Shown: positions 52,735 through 62,751 of the stretch, piece by piece | Layout: every line of letters begins with the position of its first letter | Position numbering within the stretch: position 1 is the stretch's first letter | From: Chloroflexi bacterium 44-23 | Lineage (GTDB): Bacteria > Chloroflexota > Anaerolineae > Anaerolineales > Anaerolineaceae | Direction of reading: 5' to 3' | NCBI GenBank assembly: GCA_001899005.1 | Contig: MKUW01000013.1 | Location: forward strand, 1-64,000 | Length of the DNA stretch: 64,000 nucleotides | Made by a program: the position numbers and the translations under genes | The notes under the pieces: generated by a model | Seen by the model: the letters and a program-made list of their open reading frames with translations, nothing else | Databases searched by the model: none | What the model was told of the DNA's origin: nothing

Positions 52735-53450
52735 GTGCAGACAATATTGTATTGGACGTCAAGGATTTAGCCATTTCATACGGAAATATTAAAGCGGTGC
52801 AGGGAATCAATTTCAATGTTAAGGAAGGTGAAATTGTTACACTAATTGGAGCCAATGGAGCTGGGAAATCCTCTACCTTACGTGCAATTTCGGGGTTGAT
52901 TCCCTATAAGGGCGATATCGTCTATCGAGGGGAGAGTCTTAAATCCACTCCTGCTGATAGGATCGTTGCGCTTGGAATTGCACAGGTACCGGAAGGCAGG
53001 GGGATTTTTGGAAATCTGACTGTGATGGAGAATCTTAAACTGGCAACCTGGAGTCGAAAAGATAAATCTCAGCTAGAAGGGGACTATCAGCGCATTTTTA
53101 AGATTTTTCCACGTTTGGAAGAACGGCGGGGTCAGCTCGGTGGCACCCTCTCGGGTGGAGAACAACAAATGCTCGCAGTTGGGCGCGCCTTAATGAGCAA
53201 GGGCAGGGTGATGTTGTTGGATGAACCGTCCATGGGGTTGGCTCCTGTATTGGTCCGGGAAATCTTCAAAATCCTGCGTGAAATCAATAAGACTGGCACC
53301 ACCATTTTGCTGGTGGAACAAAACGCCAATATGGCGCTCCGTATCGCTCATCGCGGGTATGTATTGGAGACTGGCACAATCTCGCAAACTGGATCCGGTG
53401 AGGAACTTCTGGGAAACCCAAAAGTAAAAGAAGCTTATTTAGGCGGTTAG
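52731..53450 (+). CDS. livF: Branched-chain amino acid ABC transporter ATPase LivF (set 2)
   Basis: The 239-residue ATPase has Walker A GANGAGKSS, QVPEGRGIFGNLTVMENL, signature LSGGEQQMLAVGRAL, and Walker B VMLLDEPSMGLAP. It is the last gene of liv operon 2 (livJ-H-M-G-F), with the start overlapping livG's stop. No clear terminator is seen after it. Confidence 0.92.
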   Translation: MSADNIVLDVKDLAISYGNIKAVQGINFNVKEGEIVTLIGANGAGKSSTLRAISGLIPYKGDIVYRGESLKSTPADRIVALGIAQVPEGRGIFGNLTVMENLKLATWSRKDKSQLEGDYQRIFKIFPRLEERRGQLGGTLSGGEQQMLAVGRALMSKGRVMLLDEPSMGLAPVLVREIFKILREINKTGTTILLVEQNANMALRIAHRGYVLETGTISQTGSGEELLGNPKVKEAYLGG

Positions 53451-53623
53451 ATTTAACGGCCAGAATGGTGGATTACTTTGCTCACTCAAGCTATACGAGT
53501 GCGCACTTCTCTAATTGAGGGAGGAGTTCAGCGACTAAGAAAGCCCAGACAATTAACAATAGTGACATTGCTTATCTAATGGGAAATTAATGAGTTGAGG
53601 GACAACTTAATTCTTTTTGCCTA

Positions 53624-53644
53624 TTGACATTACAAACCTGTAAT
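53624..53644 (+). promoter_or_regulatory. Palindrome overlapping a -35-like TTGACA before the LuxR gene
   Basis: TTGACA (53624-53629) is overlapped at its last base by the perfect dyad ATTACA-AACC-TGTAAT (53629-53644), ~85 bp upstream of the MalT-like gene. There is no good -10 at standard spacing. It is a possible operator or an activator-dependent promoter. Confidence 0.4.
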
Positions 53645-53726
53645 CAGGGTCAAATAAGTCGGGGGTAATTGATAAGAATTGATCAATAGACAGGACTGCT
53701 GTTGCAAATGTATAATTAAGATTAGA

Positions 53727-56438
53727 ATGTCCGTCTTGTTCCTCCCTACCAAATTTTATATTCCACGTTTACGCGAAAAGCGAGTATTACGCCCGCGGCT
53801 AACCGATATCCTCCAGGCAGGTGTGAACCGGCCAGCAACAGTCATTTTGCTCTCCGGCCCGGCAGGATTTGGAAAAAGTACACTGCTGGGGGAGTTTGTA
53901 ACCCAGCTCCAACAACCGGTAGCGTGGGTGTCCCTGGATGAAGGAGATAATGATCCGGTTCGATTTTGGTCTTACCTGATCGCCTCCTGCCAATCTGTGC
54001 GGCCTGGAATTGGTGAATCTGCACAGGAATTGCTCAAGTCGCCTCTGCCTTCGCCTAATGATGCAGTTCCATCCATTCTGATCAACGATTTCAACAGAAT
54101 GGAAAGCGAGTTGGTTTTGGTTCTGGATGATTTCCACACCATCCAGAATGAGCTTGTAACTAAAGCTTTTTCATTCTTGCTTGATCACCTTCCTGACAAA
54201 TTGCATATTGTGCTATCAACGCGCATCGATCCTCCGTGGCCGCTCGCTCGCTTTCGAGCTCATAATCAATTAATCGAAATTCGCGAAAGGGATCTGCGCT
54301 TCACCGCTGATGAAGCGGCCTCATTTCTCAATCAGGTGATGGAATTGAATCTTTCTCTAGAAGAAGTTGCAGCTCTAGCAATTCGAACTGAGGGTTGGAT
54401 CGCCGGTTTGCAATTATCTGCCCTCTCTATGCAAGGGCGTGGAGACATTCCCGCCTTTATAAAAGCATTTACCGGAAGCCATATATACATCGCTGAATAT
54501 TTGGTCGAGGAAGTTCTCCAGCATCAGTCAAAAGATGTGCAGATGTTCCTGTTTCAGACTTCCATCTTGGGTCGATTAAATGCAAGTTTGTGTGAGGCAG
54601 TCACCGGAATACAGGATAGCCAGGCCGTGTTGACAGCACTTCACCGGGCAAACATTTTCATTATCCCTCTGGATGACGAAGGATTATGGTTTCGCTTTCA
54701 CCATCTTTTTGCTGATTTGCTCCAGTCGTACCTTCGGCAGACGCTACCAACAGATGCTATAACAACCCTTCATTTGCGTGCCAGCCAATGGTATCAACAG
54801 AATGGATATGCAATCGAAGCAGTGAATCACGCACTGGCTGCCCAGGATTTCGAAGCTGCAGCAGATCTGATTGAGCAGAACGCATCGAAAGTCACGACCC
54901 GTGGCGAATTGACCACACTTCTGAGATGGATTGAGGCTTTGCCAGCGGATGTGTCCCGCCGTCACCCGCAAATCATCATTTCAAAAGCCTGGTCATTGAC
55001 TCTGGCAGGGGAATTACTTCAGGTTGAATCATTGTTACGAGAAATAGAAAAACAAATCGAATATGGTGACGAAACTCCGGAAATACGTGAATTACGGGGT
55101 AATATTTCTGTTTTCCGAGGTTATTTTGCCATGCTTGCAGGTGATTACACACGTGCAATTGAGTTGACTCTTTCCGCTGAGGCACTCCTGCCAGAGAGAA
55201 GTGTGCAGGCCCGCAGTATCCTACCTTACACGCTGGGTGCGTCCCATCGTGGAAAAGGTGAATATGAGGAAGCCAGGTTGGCATTTGTTCATCTGGCAAA
55301 AATTGGCGAAGCGGCCAATGAACTCTTAATCTGGGCAACCGCTGAAACAGAAGTCATCAACACGCTCCGTGCATTGGGGCGATTACGGGAAGCCAACGAA
55401 ACAGCCCGACTGGCCTTAGAAAAAATGAAAGAAAAAGGTGTTTTGAACTTTGGCTCTCTTGCCAAGTTGGAGGTTGCTCTTTGCGATGTGCTGTGCGATC
55501 AAAATGAACTTGACGAAGCTCATCAACGTGTTTTGGGAGTGATCAAACGCATGAGTGCGTGGGATATGCCCACAGACCGTCTGTTTGCCTACCTGGCCCT
55601 GACTCGGATACGAGAAGCACAGGGAGATTTCGCTGGCGCATTTGAGGTGCTAAAAATTGCCAAGGAACTACGATCAGCGCATCCTGTACTTGCTGCTCTA
55701 TCACGTTCAGTGGATATTTATGAGATCCGCTTATTATTGGCAACCCATGATATATCTGCGGCTGCGCGCTTGATGGACGCACTCCATCCCGGTGTGAGTC
55801 AAATGGTGAATTTACGTGACCAGGAACTAATTATGTTGGCCCGTGTGCGCCTGGCTCAAGGAAAATACGATGAGGCAGCAGCAATCCTAGCCCCTCTCTC
55901 TGCCAGTGCAGAGGCTGGCGCCCGAAGGTCTGCATTTCTGGAAAGTCTCACGCTGCAAGCCTGCGTAGCTGAGGCACAAGGTAAGCGGGAAGCTGCAATT
56001 ACGATTTTAATGAAAACACTGACCTTGGCCGAGCCAGAAGGGTTATTACGCCTATTTGTAGAAGAAGGCGAAGGGATGTGGTCCCTGTTGACTGTGGCTG
56101 CACGTCAACTGAAATCCGTCAGCGACACAGGGGTAAGCCTGTTGAAGGACTACATCAACAAAATTCTCGAGGCTTTTCCAGCGGACTTTAAGGCTGGTAC
56201 AGTTCCAACCCGCCCAGCCCAGGCGAGCATGCTGATCGAGGCATTGACCTCAAGAGAGATGGAAGTGCTTTTGCTGATCGCAGCGGGTGATTCAAACCAG
56301 ACGATTGCTGAAAAACTGGTCATCACGGTAAGTGCAGTGAAAAAGCATTCAAGCAATATCTTTGGTAAGCTGATGGTTAAAAGTCGTACCCAGGCAGTTG
56401 CCCGTGCACGTCAATTGGATTTAATATCAATGAGTTGA
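53727..56438 (+). CDS. MalT-like LuxR-family ATP-dependent regulator
   Basis: The 903-residue cytoplasmic regulator is of the LAL/MalT (STAND) type. The opening [20 protein letters not shown] is typical of the family, with Walker A GPAGFGKS at 44-51 and an acidic Walker B segment (VLVLDDFH). Winged-helix and TPR-like helical repeats (~350-800) follow, and a C-terminal LuxR HTH ([20 protein letters not shown], then [14 protein letters not shown]). Such proteins activate target genes on ATP and inducer binding. ATG 53727 fits the family's N-terminus; the longer frame to 53679 adds an unrelated Cys-rich stretch. The two DUF4386 genes just downstream are the likely targets, although a terminator separates them. 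Confidence 0.9.
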   Translation: MSVLFLPTKFYIPRLREKRVLRPRLTDILQAGVNRPATVILLSGPAGFGKSTLLGEFVTQLQQPVAWVSLDEGDNDPVRFWSYLIASCQSVRPGIGESAQELLKSPLPSPNDAVPSILINDFNRMESELVLVLDDFHTIQNELVTKAFSFLLDHLPDKLHIVLSTRIDPPWPLARFRAHNQLIEIRERDLRFTADEAASFLNQVMELNLSLEEVAALAIRTEGWIAGLQLSALSMQGRGDIPAFIKAFTGSHIYIAEYLVEEVLQHQSKDVQMFLFQTSILGRLNASLCEAVTGIQDSQAVLTALHRANIFIIPLDDEGLWFRFHHLFADLLQSYLRQTLPTDAITTLHLRASQWYQQNGYAIEAVNHALAAQDFEAAADLIEQNASKVTTRGELTTLLRWIEALPADVSRRHPQIIISKAWSLTLAGELLQVESLLREIEKQIEYGDETPEIRELRGNISVFRGYFAMLAGDYTRAIELTLSAEALLPERSVQARSILPYTLGASHRGKGEYEEARLAFVHLAKIGEAANELLIWATAETEVINTLRALGRLREANETARLALEKMKEKGVLNFGSLAKLEVALCDVLCDQNELDEAHQRVLGVIKRMSAWDMPTDRLFAYLALTRIREAQGDFAGAFEVLKIAKELRSAHPVLAALSRSVDIYEIRLLLATHDISAAARLMDALHPGVSQMVNLRDQELIMLARVRLAQGKYDEAAAILAPLSASAEAGARRSAFLESLTLQACVAEAQGKREAAITILMKTLTLAEPEGLLRLFVEEGEGMWSLLTVAARQLKSVSDTGVSLLKDYINKILEAFPADFKAGTVPTRPAQASMLIEALTSREMEVLLLIAAGDSNQTIAEKLVITVSAVKKHSSNIFGKLMVKSRTQAVARARQLDLISMS

Positions 56439-56463
56439 AGCTTCCAGAAAATTTAGCAACTGG

Positions 56464-56499
56464 CAGAAGGTGTACTTAAGTACATCTTCTGTTTTTTTT
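56464..56499 (+). terminator. Intrinsic terminator after the MalT-like gene
   Basis: Arms CAGAAGGTGTACT (56464-56476) and AGTACATCTTCTG (56479-56491) pair with one G-U, followed by eight T residues. Confidence 0.92.
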
Positions 56500-56583
56500 A
56501 CGTCCGTGTAAAAGACCACTTTCGTCCAGTGACTTTCCCGCACCAAAAGCTTATATTTAGGACAGCAAATAAAAGGAGAAAAA

Positions 56584-57342
56584 ATGCCCGCAATAAATAA
56601 AATGATAAATTCAAATCAATTGTCGATTGTAAGCTCGGATCGGAATTGGAGCAGCCTCTACAAGATTGGAGGGCTTGCTGCTCTGGGTACCGTGCTGATC
56701 GGTGTGGTCGAGATCGGCATCACCTTCCTTCCCGGGGGTAATGGCACATACAAAACTGTTTTCGATTGGTTCACATTATTTCAGAATAACGCGTTCATGG
56801 GGCTGCGTAACCTGGGACTGTTGAACCTCTTTTTCTACGCGCTGGATATCCCCATTTTTTTTGCGCTCTTTTGCGCCCACCGCACGTCCAATCAGACCCT
56901 GGCTGCAATGGCCATGATCATTTCTTTCATCGGGGTGGCGGTCTTTTACGCAACCAATCGAGCCTTTGCCATGCTGGGTATCAGCAACCAGTATGCGCTG
57001 GCAACATCTGAGACGCAAAGATCGATTTTTGCGGCCGCCGGGCAGGCCATGTTATCGGTGGGACAAAGCCATACTCCCGGTACGTTCATTGCTTTCTTCC
57101 TTTCGGAGTCTGCCAGCTTGTTGATCTCCGCTGCAATGTTGCGTGGTAAGCTTTTCAGCAAAACAAATGCTTATGTGGGCTTTGTAGGTTTTATGTTCAT
57201 GCTAATCTTTGAAGTTTTTGCTTCTTTTATGCCTGCCCTGCAGGGTGTGGCAATGATCCTGGCGATGGCTGGTGGAATTTTAAGCCTGACCTGGGAGATT
57301 CTGGTTTCGCGACGACTCTTCCAATTAAGTCGCATATATTAA
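56584..57342 (+). CDS. DUF4386 membrane protein (copy 1)
   Basis: The 252-residue protein has about six transmembrane helices, opening with a W-x(2)-LYKIGGLAALGTVLIGVVE segment and carrying FFALFCAHR and FYATNRAFAMLGISNQYA. This fits DUF4386, a membrane family of unknown function often found beside LuxR/MalT-like regulators. AAAGGAG lies just before ATG 56584. A paralogue follows 27 bp later. Confidence 0.82.
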   Translation: MPAINKMINSNQLSIVSSDRNWSSLYKIGGLAALGTVLIGVVEIGITFLPGGNGTYKTVFDWFTLFQNNAFMGLRNLGLLNLFFYALDIPIFFALFCAHRTSNQTLAAMAMIISFIGVAVFYATNRAFAMLGISNQYALATSETQRSIFAAAGQAMLSVGQSHTPGTFIAFFLSESASLLISAAMLRGKLFSKTNAYVGFVGFMFMLIFEVFASFMPALQGVAMILAMAGGILSLTWEILVSRRLFQLSRIY

Positions 57343-57369
57343 TAATCACAGGAAAACAGGAGAATAAAC

Positions 57370-58149
57370 ATGGCGACTTTCAAACAAGATCAAATGATGG
57401 AAATTGGAGGTACTGAAACACAGTGGCGGAGCATTTGCACAATCGGAGGTGTATTCACTATCCTGGCGTTGATTGGGATTCTGCTGGATGTAGTTATTGG
57501 CTCGATCACCGGCGGCAATTTGTCCACCCTACCACCAACAGCCATTGCCAGGTTTGCACAATTTCAAAAGTTCCCTCTGCTCGGACTTTACAATCTTGAT
57601 CTGCTAAACCTCATCAATCAACTGCTCTTGATCCCTACCTATTTTGCACTGTACGCTGCCCATCGAAAGACTGGCAACGCTTTTGCCCAGCTGGCTTTGA
57701 TCATCTTTCTGGTGGGGACATCTATCTTTATCACAACCAACACCGCCCTGCCCATGCTTGAATTGAGTAATAAATATGCTGGCGCGACCTCTGAGGCTCA
57801 GAAAATATTGTTAGCCTCAGCCGGGGAAGCCATGCTGGCACGCGGAGCACATGGCAGCTTGGGAGTGTTTATTGGCTTTCTAATTCCTAATATTGCCGGA
57901 TTGACCATGTCATTGGCCATGTTGAGCGGGAAGGTTTTCAATAAAATTACTTCCTATCTGGGAATTATGGGAAGCGCTTTTCTCATGCTCTATATTGTCC
58001 TGGTCACTTTTGCACCCATGATAAAAGACATGGCAACAGCTTTTGCCATGCCAGGCGGGCTGCTCTCAATTGCCTGGATGATCCTGTATGCGATCAGGCT
58101 TTTCCAGTTGGGACAGTCCGTCCATGAGAAGAAAAGTGATCTGACATAA
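57370..58149 (+). CDS. DUF4386 membrane protein (copy 2)
   Basis: The 259-residue tandem paralogue of the previous gene shares the layout and blocks: WRSICTIGGVFTILALIGIL, YFALYAAHRKTGNAFAQLAL, FITTNTALPMLELSNKYA and LLASAGEAMLARG. Six transmembrane helices. It starts at ATG 57370 behind CAGGAG. The function is unknown. The neighbouring copies may form a heteromer or reflect a recent-to-moderate duplication. Confidence 0.82.
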   Translation: MATFKQDQMMEIGGTETQWRSICTIGGVFTILALIGILLDVVIGSITGGNLSTLPPTAIARFAQFQKFPLLGLYNLDLLNLINQLLLIPTYFALYAAHRKTGNAFAQLALIIFLVGTSIFITTNTALPMLELSNKYAGATSEAQKILLASAGEAMLARGAHGSLGVFIGFLIPNIAGLTMSLAMLSGKVFNKITSYLGIMGSAFLMLYIVLVTFAPMIKDMATAFAMPGGLLSIAWMILYAIRLFQLGQSVHEKKSDLT

Positions 58150-58233
58150 CTTCCGCAAGACCCACACTAACCAAGCCCGTGGATCATATTAATCGCCTGA
58201 TCGGGTGCGATCAGTGGAAGAGAGGAATTAAAA

Positions 58234-58368
58234 ATGTCACAAGTTGTACTTATTACCGGTTGCTCGACGGGAATCGGGCGCGGTCTTGCCCAGCGGTTGA
58301 CTCAAGCCGGATACACCGTTGTAGCGACAGCCAGAAAAAATTGTTTATGCTTGCACCTCAGGAGTTAA
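58234..58368 (+). pseudogene. Truncated short-chain dehydrogenase (5' end only)
   Basis: From ATG 58234, behind GAGG, 44 codons read MSQVVLITGCSTGIGRGLAQ, then a TVVATARKN stretch. This is the first beta-alpha-beta unit of an SDR with the cofactor motif TGCSTGIG. The frame then runs into unrelated sequence and stops at TAA 58366-58368. The remaining ~200 residues (NNAG, YxxxK) are absent. The break coincides with the ribosome-binding site of the next gene, pointing to a deletion. Confidence 0.75.
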
Positions 58369-58369
58369 A

Positions 58370-59050
58370 ATGCCGCTCAAATCTCTATCTCGACGTGATT
58401 TTCTTAAAACCACCGGTATTCTACTGGGCAGCGCAATGATCGTGAGTTCCGGATTGGCTGCACTGGATTCAGGTCAAATAAATGAATCTTTACCCGAATA
58501 TCAATATGGAGAAAATAATATGGAAAATAGAATTCTGGTTACATATGCCAGCCAGGCTGGTTCCACTGCCGGAGTCGCTGAAGCAATCGGTAAATCGTTA
58601 TCAGATGGTGGCGCCAAGGTGGATGTTTTACCTATGAAAGATATTACAGATCTATCTGCGTTTAGTGCGGTCGTTGCTGGCAGTGCTATCCATGGCCAGA
58701 AATGGCTTCCGGAAGCCATGCAGTTCATGCGGGACTACCAGTCAGAGCTCTCGAGAAAACCTTTCGCCTCCTTCATGGTATGCATCACACTATCAATGGC
58801 GAATGCTGATCAATATCGCGAGGGCCTTAAAAATTGGATGAGCCCGGTGAGGAATCTGGTGCACCCGGTCAGCGAAGGTTATTTTGCCGGGGCATTAGAT
58901 TTCTCCAAGATTCCTTTTTCCTTCAACTCTCTGGCAATGCGTCTTGTAGTTTTAATGGGTATATGGAAAGAGGGGGATCACCGCGACTGGAACGCCATAC
59001 ACACCTGGGCAAAGAGTTTACGCCCCTTGTTAATTGACAAGGATGTATGA
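58370..59050 (+). CDS. Tat-exported flavodoxin-domain protein
   Basis: The 226-residue protein has a twin-arginine signal (SRRDFLK, R8-R9, then a hydrophobic stretch to ~31). A flavodoxin fold follows from ~52 with the FMN phosphate loop ASQAGSTAGVAEAIG and the later VVAGSAIHGQKW segment. The latter resembles HemG/flavodoxin-like proteins. Export through Tat fits a folded, cofactor-loaded protein. It probably carries electrons outside the membrane; no partner reductase is nearby. An internal ATG (58520) with weak GGAG could give a non-exported form. It overlaps the next gene in ATGA style. Confidence 0.82.
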   Translation: MPLKSLSRRDFLKTTGILLGSAMIVSSGLAALDSGQINESLPEYQYGENNMENRILVTYASQAGSTAGVAEAIGKSLSDGGAKVDVLPMKDITDLSAFSAVVAGSAIHGQKWLPEAMQFMRDYQSELSRKPFASFMVCITLSMANADQYREGLKNWMSPVRNLVHPVSEGYFAGALDFSKIPFSFNSLAMRLVVLMGIWKEGDHRDWNAIHTWAKSLRPLLIDKDV

Positions 59051-59280
59051 TGAAAGACGAAAACGTATACGAAATTCATATTGAAGGTATCCTCCCGGAT
59101 CGCTGGTCTGAATGGTTTGAAGGGCTGAAAATTGAATTAGACTCTATCGACCAAACGATTTTAAGCGGATCACTCGTCGATCAGGCTGCTCTTTTTGGGG
59201 TGTTGAATAAGATCCATTCGTTAAATTTAAACCTGATTTCTGTGTCCAGAAAGAATTGTCTGGATGAAGAGTCAAAATAA
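59047..59280 (+). CDS. Small conserved-type protein coupled to the flavodoxin
   Basis: The 77-residue protein reads YEIHIEGILPDRWSEWFEGL, then LSGSLVDQAALFGVLNKIHS and LNLNLISVSR. This resembles a widespread small family with the pattern G-x-L-x(2)-RW-x(2)-WF-(D/E)-G and V-x-DQAAL-x-G-x-L. Its role is not established; it has been seen with varied oxidoreductases. The start overlaps the flavodoxin gene's end. No signal peptide. Confidence 0.72.
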   Translation: MMKDENVYEIHIEGILPDRWSEWFEGLKIELDSIDQTILSGSLVDQAALFGVLNKIHSLNLNLISVSRKNCLDEESK

Positions 59281-59676
59281 TCTGTGGAGTTTATTTGGTG
59301 GGCCTTGTGAGATAGTAATTAATCGGAAATAGTAAACTTATTGAAATCGTTGGTTAAGTAAATCAATGGTCTTACATCAATATTTAGTTCATGATTTACT
59401 CAGGTCTAAATGATCGAAAAGGAAAATTTGCACACGAGCAGTTCCAGATTGGGTTGAATGATAATGTGTAAAAAGTATGGCAAGACTTGAATATTTACTG
59501 ACAAATGAAAGGCAAAAAAATATAGAATTTTGCGATAAGCTTAGCAGGAACGATATCGATTATGATTTGAGCACAGGTATCTAATCACCATACACATTTT
59601 ATAGATTTTAAATAAAGTTGAATTGGTCAATCATATTTAAGGTAAACTTAAGCTGCGAATAGAATAGGTGGTGAAC
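59281..59676. other. Intergenic region before the aldo/keto reductase
   Basis: An AT-rich region without a gene I can support. AGGTGGTG lies just before the start at 59677. Confidence 0.45.
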
Positions 59677-60660
59677 ATGCAATATCGAAATCTGGGAAAG
59701 ACGGGATGGAAAGTGTCATCAATCTCTTTCGGAGCCTGGGCAATAGGTGGTTCATGGGGAAATGTGAATGACGAGGACTCGCTGGCTGCAATGAATAGAG
59801 CGATCGATATGGGCGTCAATTTTATTGATACAGCAGATGTGTATGGGGATGGACGCTCAGAACGCCTGGTTGCCAAACTTAAGCGAGAACGATCTGAAAC
59901 AATCTATGTTGCCACAAAAGCCGGGCGCAGATTGGATCCTCATGTTGCTGGAGGGTATAACCGGGCGAATTTGACTTCGTTTGTCGAAAGAAGCTTGAAA
60001 AACCTTAATACTGAAACCATCGATTTGCTTCAGCTGCATTGCCCGCCCACCGAAGTTTATTACACGCCGGAGACTTTTGAAGTTCTGGACGATCTTGTGA
60101 AGGCGGGCAAGCTTCATTATTATGGGGTAAGTGTTGAAAAAGTAGAAGAAGCCCTGAAAGCAATCGAGTATCCAAACGTTCAAACGGTTCAGATAATCTT
60201 CAATATTTTTCGCCAGCGCCCAAGCGAGTTATTCTTCACTGAAGCTTCTCGGCGTGGCATTGGGATTCTCGCCCGTGTGCCCCTGGCAAGTGGGATGTTA
60301 ACCGGAAAATTATCCGCCAGGTCGACCTTTGAACCCGATGACCACCGCGCTTTCAATAGAGAGGGCGAATCCTTTGACCGTGGAGAAACCTTTTCGGGCG
60401 TGAATTATGAAATTGGCTTGCGCGCAGTGGAAGAGTTACGGGCGCTTAAGCCTGCTGACTGGAGCATGGCCCAATTTGCCTTACGCTGGATCTTGATGTT
60501 CGACGCAGTTTCGTGTGCCATTCCAGGTGGTAAAACTGCGTGGCAAGCAGAAGAAAACGCCAGTTCTGCTGATCTGCCACCTATTCCTGCAGCAACGATG
60601 AAGCAAATTAAGAGCATTTACGATAGGTATATTCGTAACCTGGTACATCATTATTGGTAA
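59677..60660 (+). CDS. Aldo/keto reductase
   Basis: The 327-residue NADPH-dependent reductase of the AKR TIM-barrel family has the catalytic tetrad D51, Y56, K81 and H121 (FIDTADVYG, VATKAG, LLQLHC), and a C-terminal coenzyme site (AIPGGKTAWQAEENA). It reduces aldehydes or ketones, or oxidises sugars, depending on the member. The start ATG 59677 is better placed than the GTG at 59668. It stands alone. Confidence 0.9.
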   Translation: MQYRNLGKTGWKVSSISFGAWAIGGSWGNVNDEDSLAAMNRAIDMGVNFIDTADVYGDGRSERLVAKLKRERSETIYVATKAGRRLDPHVAGGYNRANLTSFVERSLKNLNTETIDLLQLHCPPTEVYYTPETFEVLDDLVKAGKLHYYGVSVEKVEEALKAIEYPNVQTVQIIFNIFRQRPSELFFTEASRRGIGILARVPLASGMLTGKLSARSTFEPDDHRAFNREGESFDRGETFSGVNYEIGLRAVEELRALKPADWSMAQFALRWILMFDAVSCAIPGGKTAWQAEENASSADLPPIPAATMKQIKSIYDRYIRNLVHHYW

Positions 60661-61092
60661 ATCTGCTTCGAATATATTTTATAGATTCAGAATACGATCG
60701 GCATATTGTGCCTTAGATTTAATAGAATTGTTTGAGTTATTGTCCAGACCGAATAATTAATCAGCCTATTCCTGCTCCAATTATTACGGAATTGGCAAAT
60801 CTTTGTTTTGCAAGGTGTTTTCACAAAAATGGACATGAGAAAATGGCTTTAAGTGAATGGCATCTCAACCAGTGATAAATGAAACCCCAACCAGCGCTAG
60901 TTTTTCACAGTTAAAAATCGAAGAAAGCCGAGATTGATCATTTTGAACTGTGTTTTACTGGTTGAAATGGCCTGTTCCTAATTTATGTACTAACTTTTAC
61001 GGTTAATTAATTCATAAAAAGAAAGCAGTGTGAACACGTTAAATCGCCGTTTTGCAGTTGAAAAGTCGTTAAGTAAAGTGAAAACCTTGTTC
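60661..61092. other. Intergenic region between convergent genes
   Basis: CTCAACCAGT (near 60865) and its near-complement ACTGGTTGA (near 60957) form a widely spaced dyad. No gene is seen. Confidence 0.4.
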
Positions 61093-62391
61093 TTACTTCC
61101 TCAGAACCGGCAGCGTTAACAGTGCATGTGGCACAATCAATACCTCGCAATCAAATCCCAGGCGGTCTGAGGCGTATTGCAGTGCTTCCTGCATGGTTGC
61201 GGCAGGAATCATTTTACAATCTGAAATCAAATCCGGAAAATCGCTGCCTACGATTATGACGTTAGTCTCCTCCAGGACTTTTGCCATCACAAATGCCCGT
61301 TGTTGCCCGGGAGGATACCCGTTCAGGCGCGCGTCATCCAGAATCCATTGTACATCCGGTGCATCTCGCATGGCAGCCAGAAAACGCTGTTCGCCAACAC
61401 CTGCCCCAGCACCTTCTTCACAGCGTGCAGGGATGATAAAAAATCCGCCGGGGCGAATGACAGGTGTCGGTGCGAAGAATAAGTAAGAGGGAGCACGACT
61501 GGCTTGATAGAGATTGGCATCCTTCGGAAATCCAACCCCGCCGATAGCAATGTCGTATTGGTGGTCGATAGGCACCTCATAGACAGTTTTTGCAAAATCT
61601 ACCAAATCATTAAACGCTAAATCCGCGTCTCCGGCTGAAATGCGTAATGCGTTTTTGTTATCATCCAGGACTACATTTAAGATGAAACGTAAATTTACCC
61701 GACGAGCCGCTTCGGAAATTGCCTCATGGAAGGGGTTATCTTCAATTTTTCCGAGACGGGCGCAGGGGTGGTCTATAAAGGCCGGCAAGTGGGTATATTT
61801 GATCAGTGCTTCACCAGCGGCACCGATTGCAACCGTCTTTCGCCCTCCGGAATAACCGGCATATTGGTGTGGCTCCACAATTCCGGTGGCAATTAATAAG
61901 TCTGATTCCACGACAGCGCGATGTAGTACAACGGGGACGCCGCCCGGAGTGACACCTAAATCAACCAACGCGTCTGGGTTTTGGGGTTCATTGTCGATGA
62001 CACGATAACGGGAAACTACCTCAGTGCCGAGTTTTACAACCTTTTCGGCTGGTGTAGATGATCGATGCATACCAATTCCGCATAACAAAGTAATATCCTC
62101 ATCCTGCACTCCCGCGATTTCCAGTTCCTTTAAAAGAGCGGGTACAAGAAGATGATCCGGGCTGGCACGGGTGATATCTGTAAACACGATACACACTCGA
62201 TCGCCTTTATGGGCAATATTCCTTAAGGGCTGTGAGCCAATTGGATTGTCCAATGCGGATTGGATGGCAGCGTTTACATCCTCGATGGGAGCGACCGGCT
62301 GTGAAACAAGAACATCTGCCTTCATTTGTGGGGGCAGTGAAAATTGCAGCGAAGTTTTACTGAAAGGAATATGGTAAGTAGGGCTTTTCAT
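61093..62391 (-). CDS. LarA-family nickel-dependent racemase/epimerase
   Basis: The 432-residue protein carries all four key residues of lactate racemase at positions shifted by one: H109 (GIGMHR), H175 and K185 (EPHQYAGYSGGRK), and H201 (KYTHLPAFI). In L. plantarum LarA these are H108, H174, K184 and H200, which bind the nickel-pincer cofactor and act as acid/base. It therefore probably uses the pincer cofactor to racemise or epimerise a 2-hydroxy acid. The substrate may not be lactate, since the family is diverse. The cofactor genes larB, larC and larE are not in this window. Confidence 0.88.
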   Translation of the reverse strand: MKSPTYHIPFSKTSLQFSLPPQMKADVLVSQPVAPIEDVNAAIQSALDNPIGSQPLRNIAHKGDRVCIVFTDITRASPDHLLVPALLKELEIAGVQDEDITLLCGIGMHRSSTPAEKVVKLGTEVVSRYRVIDNEPQNPDALVDLGVTPGGVPVVLHRAVVESDLLIATGIVEPHQYAGYSGGRKTVAIGAAGEALIKYTHLPAFIDHPCARLGKIEDNPFHEAISEAARRVNLRFILNVVLDDNKNALRISAGDADLAFNDLVDFAKTVYEVPIDHQYDIAIGGVGFPKDANLYQASRAPSYLFFAPTPVIRPGGFFIIPARCEEGAGAGVGEQRFLAAMRDAPDVQWILDDARLNGYPPGQQRAFVMAKVLEETNVIIVGSDFPDLISDCKMIPAATMQEALQYASDRLGFDCEVLIVPHALLTLPVLRK

Positions 62392-62751
62392 GTGAGTGCC
62401 ATTCCATTTTGAGATGAAAGATTTCCGTATTTATAATCATTTGTATCACTTTATGTGTTAGCCGGATTGCCTCGTTTGATCCTTATCAATAGATTTAATT
62501 ATGGTTAATCAATTCTATTATAAATTGCCATGACTTAGTAGTAGAAAAAGATATAATATAGATAAGCTACAGGATAGAAATCATAAATAACTCTCCAAAA
62601 CTTGGTATTTCTACCTTAACTCAACAATACAACTACATTTATATGGTAGGTGCCTCCATACTAATTATTCTATTTAATTGTGCAAATTGTTGCTTCAAAA
62701 TCAGTTGCCAGACCTTTACCTTGTTCAACCTTGATATTTGGAAAGAGAAAT
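62392..62751. other. Divergent intergenic region
   Basis: 360 bp between the LarA-family gene (minus) and the kinase (plus), AT-rich, with no feature I can support beyond GGAAAGAG before the kinase start. Confidence 0.45.
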
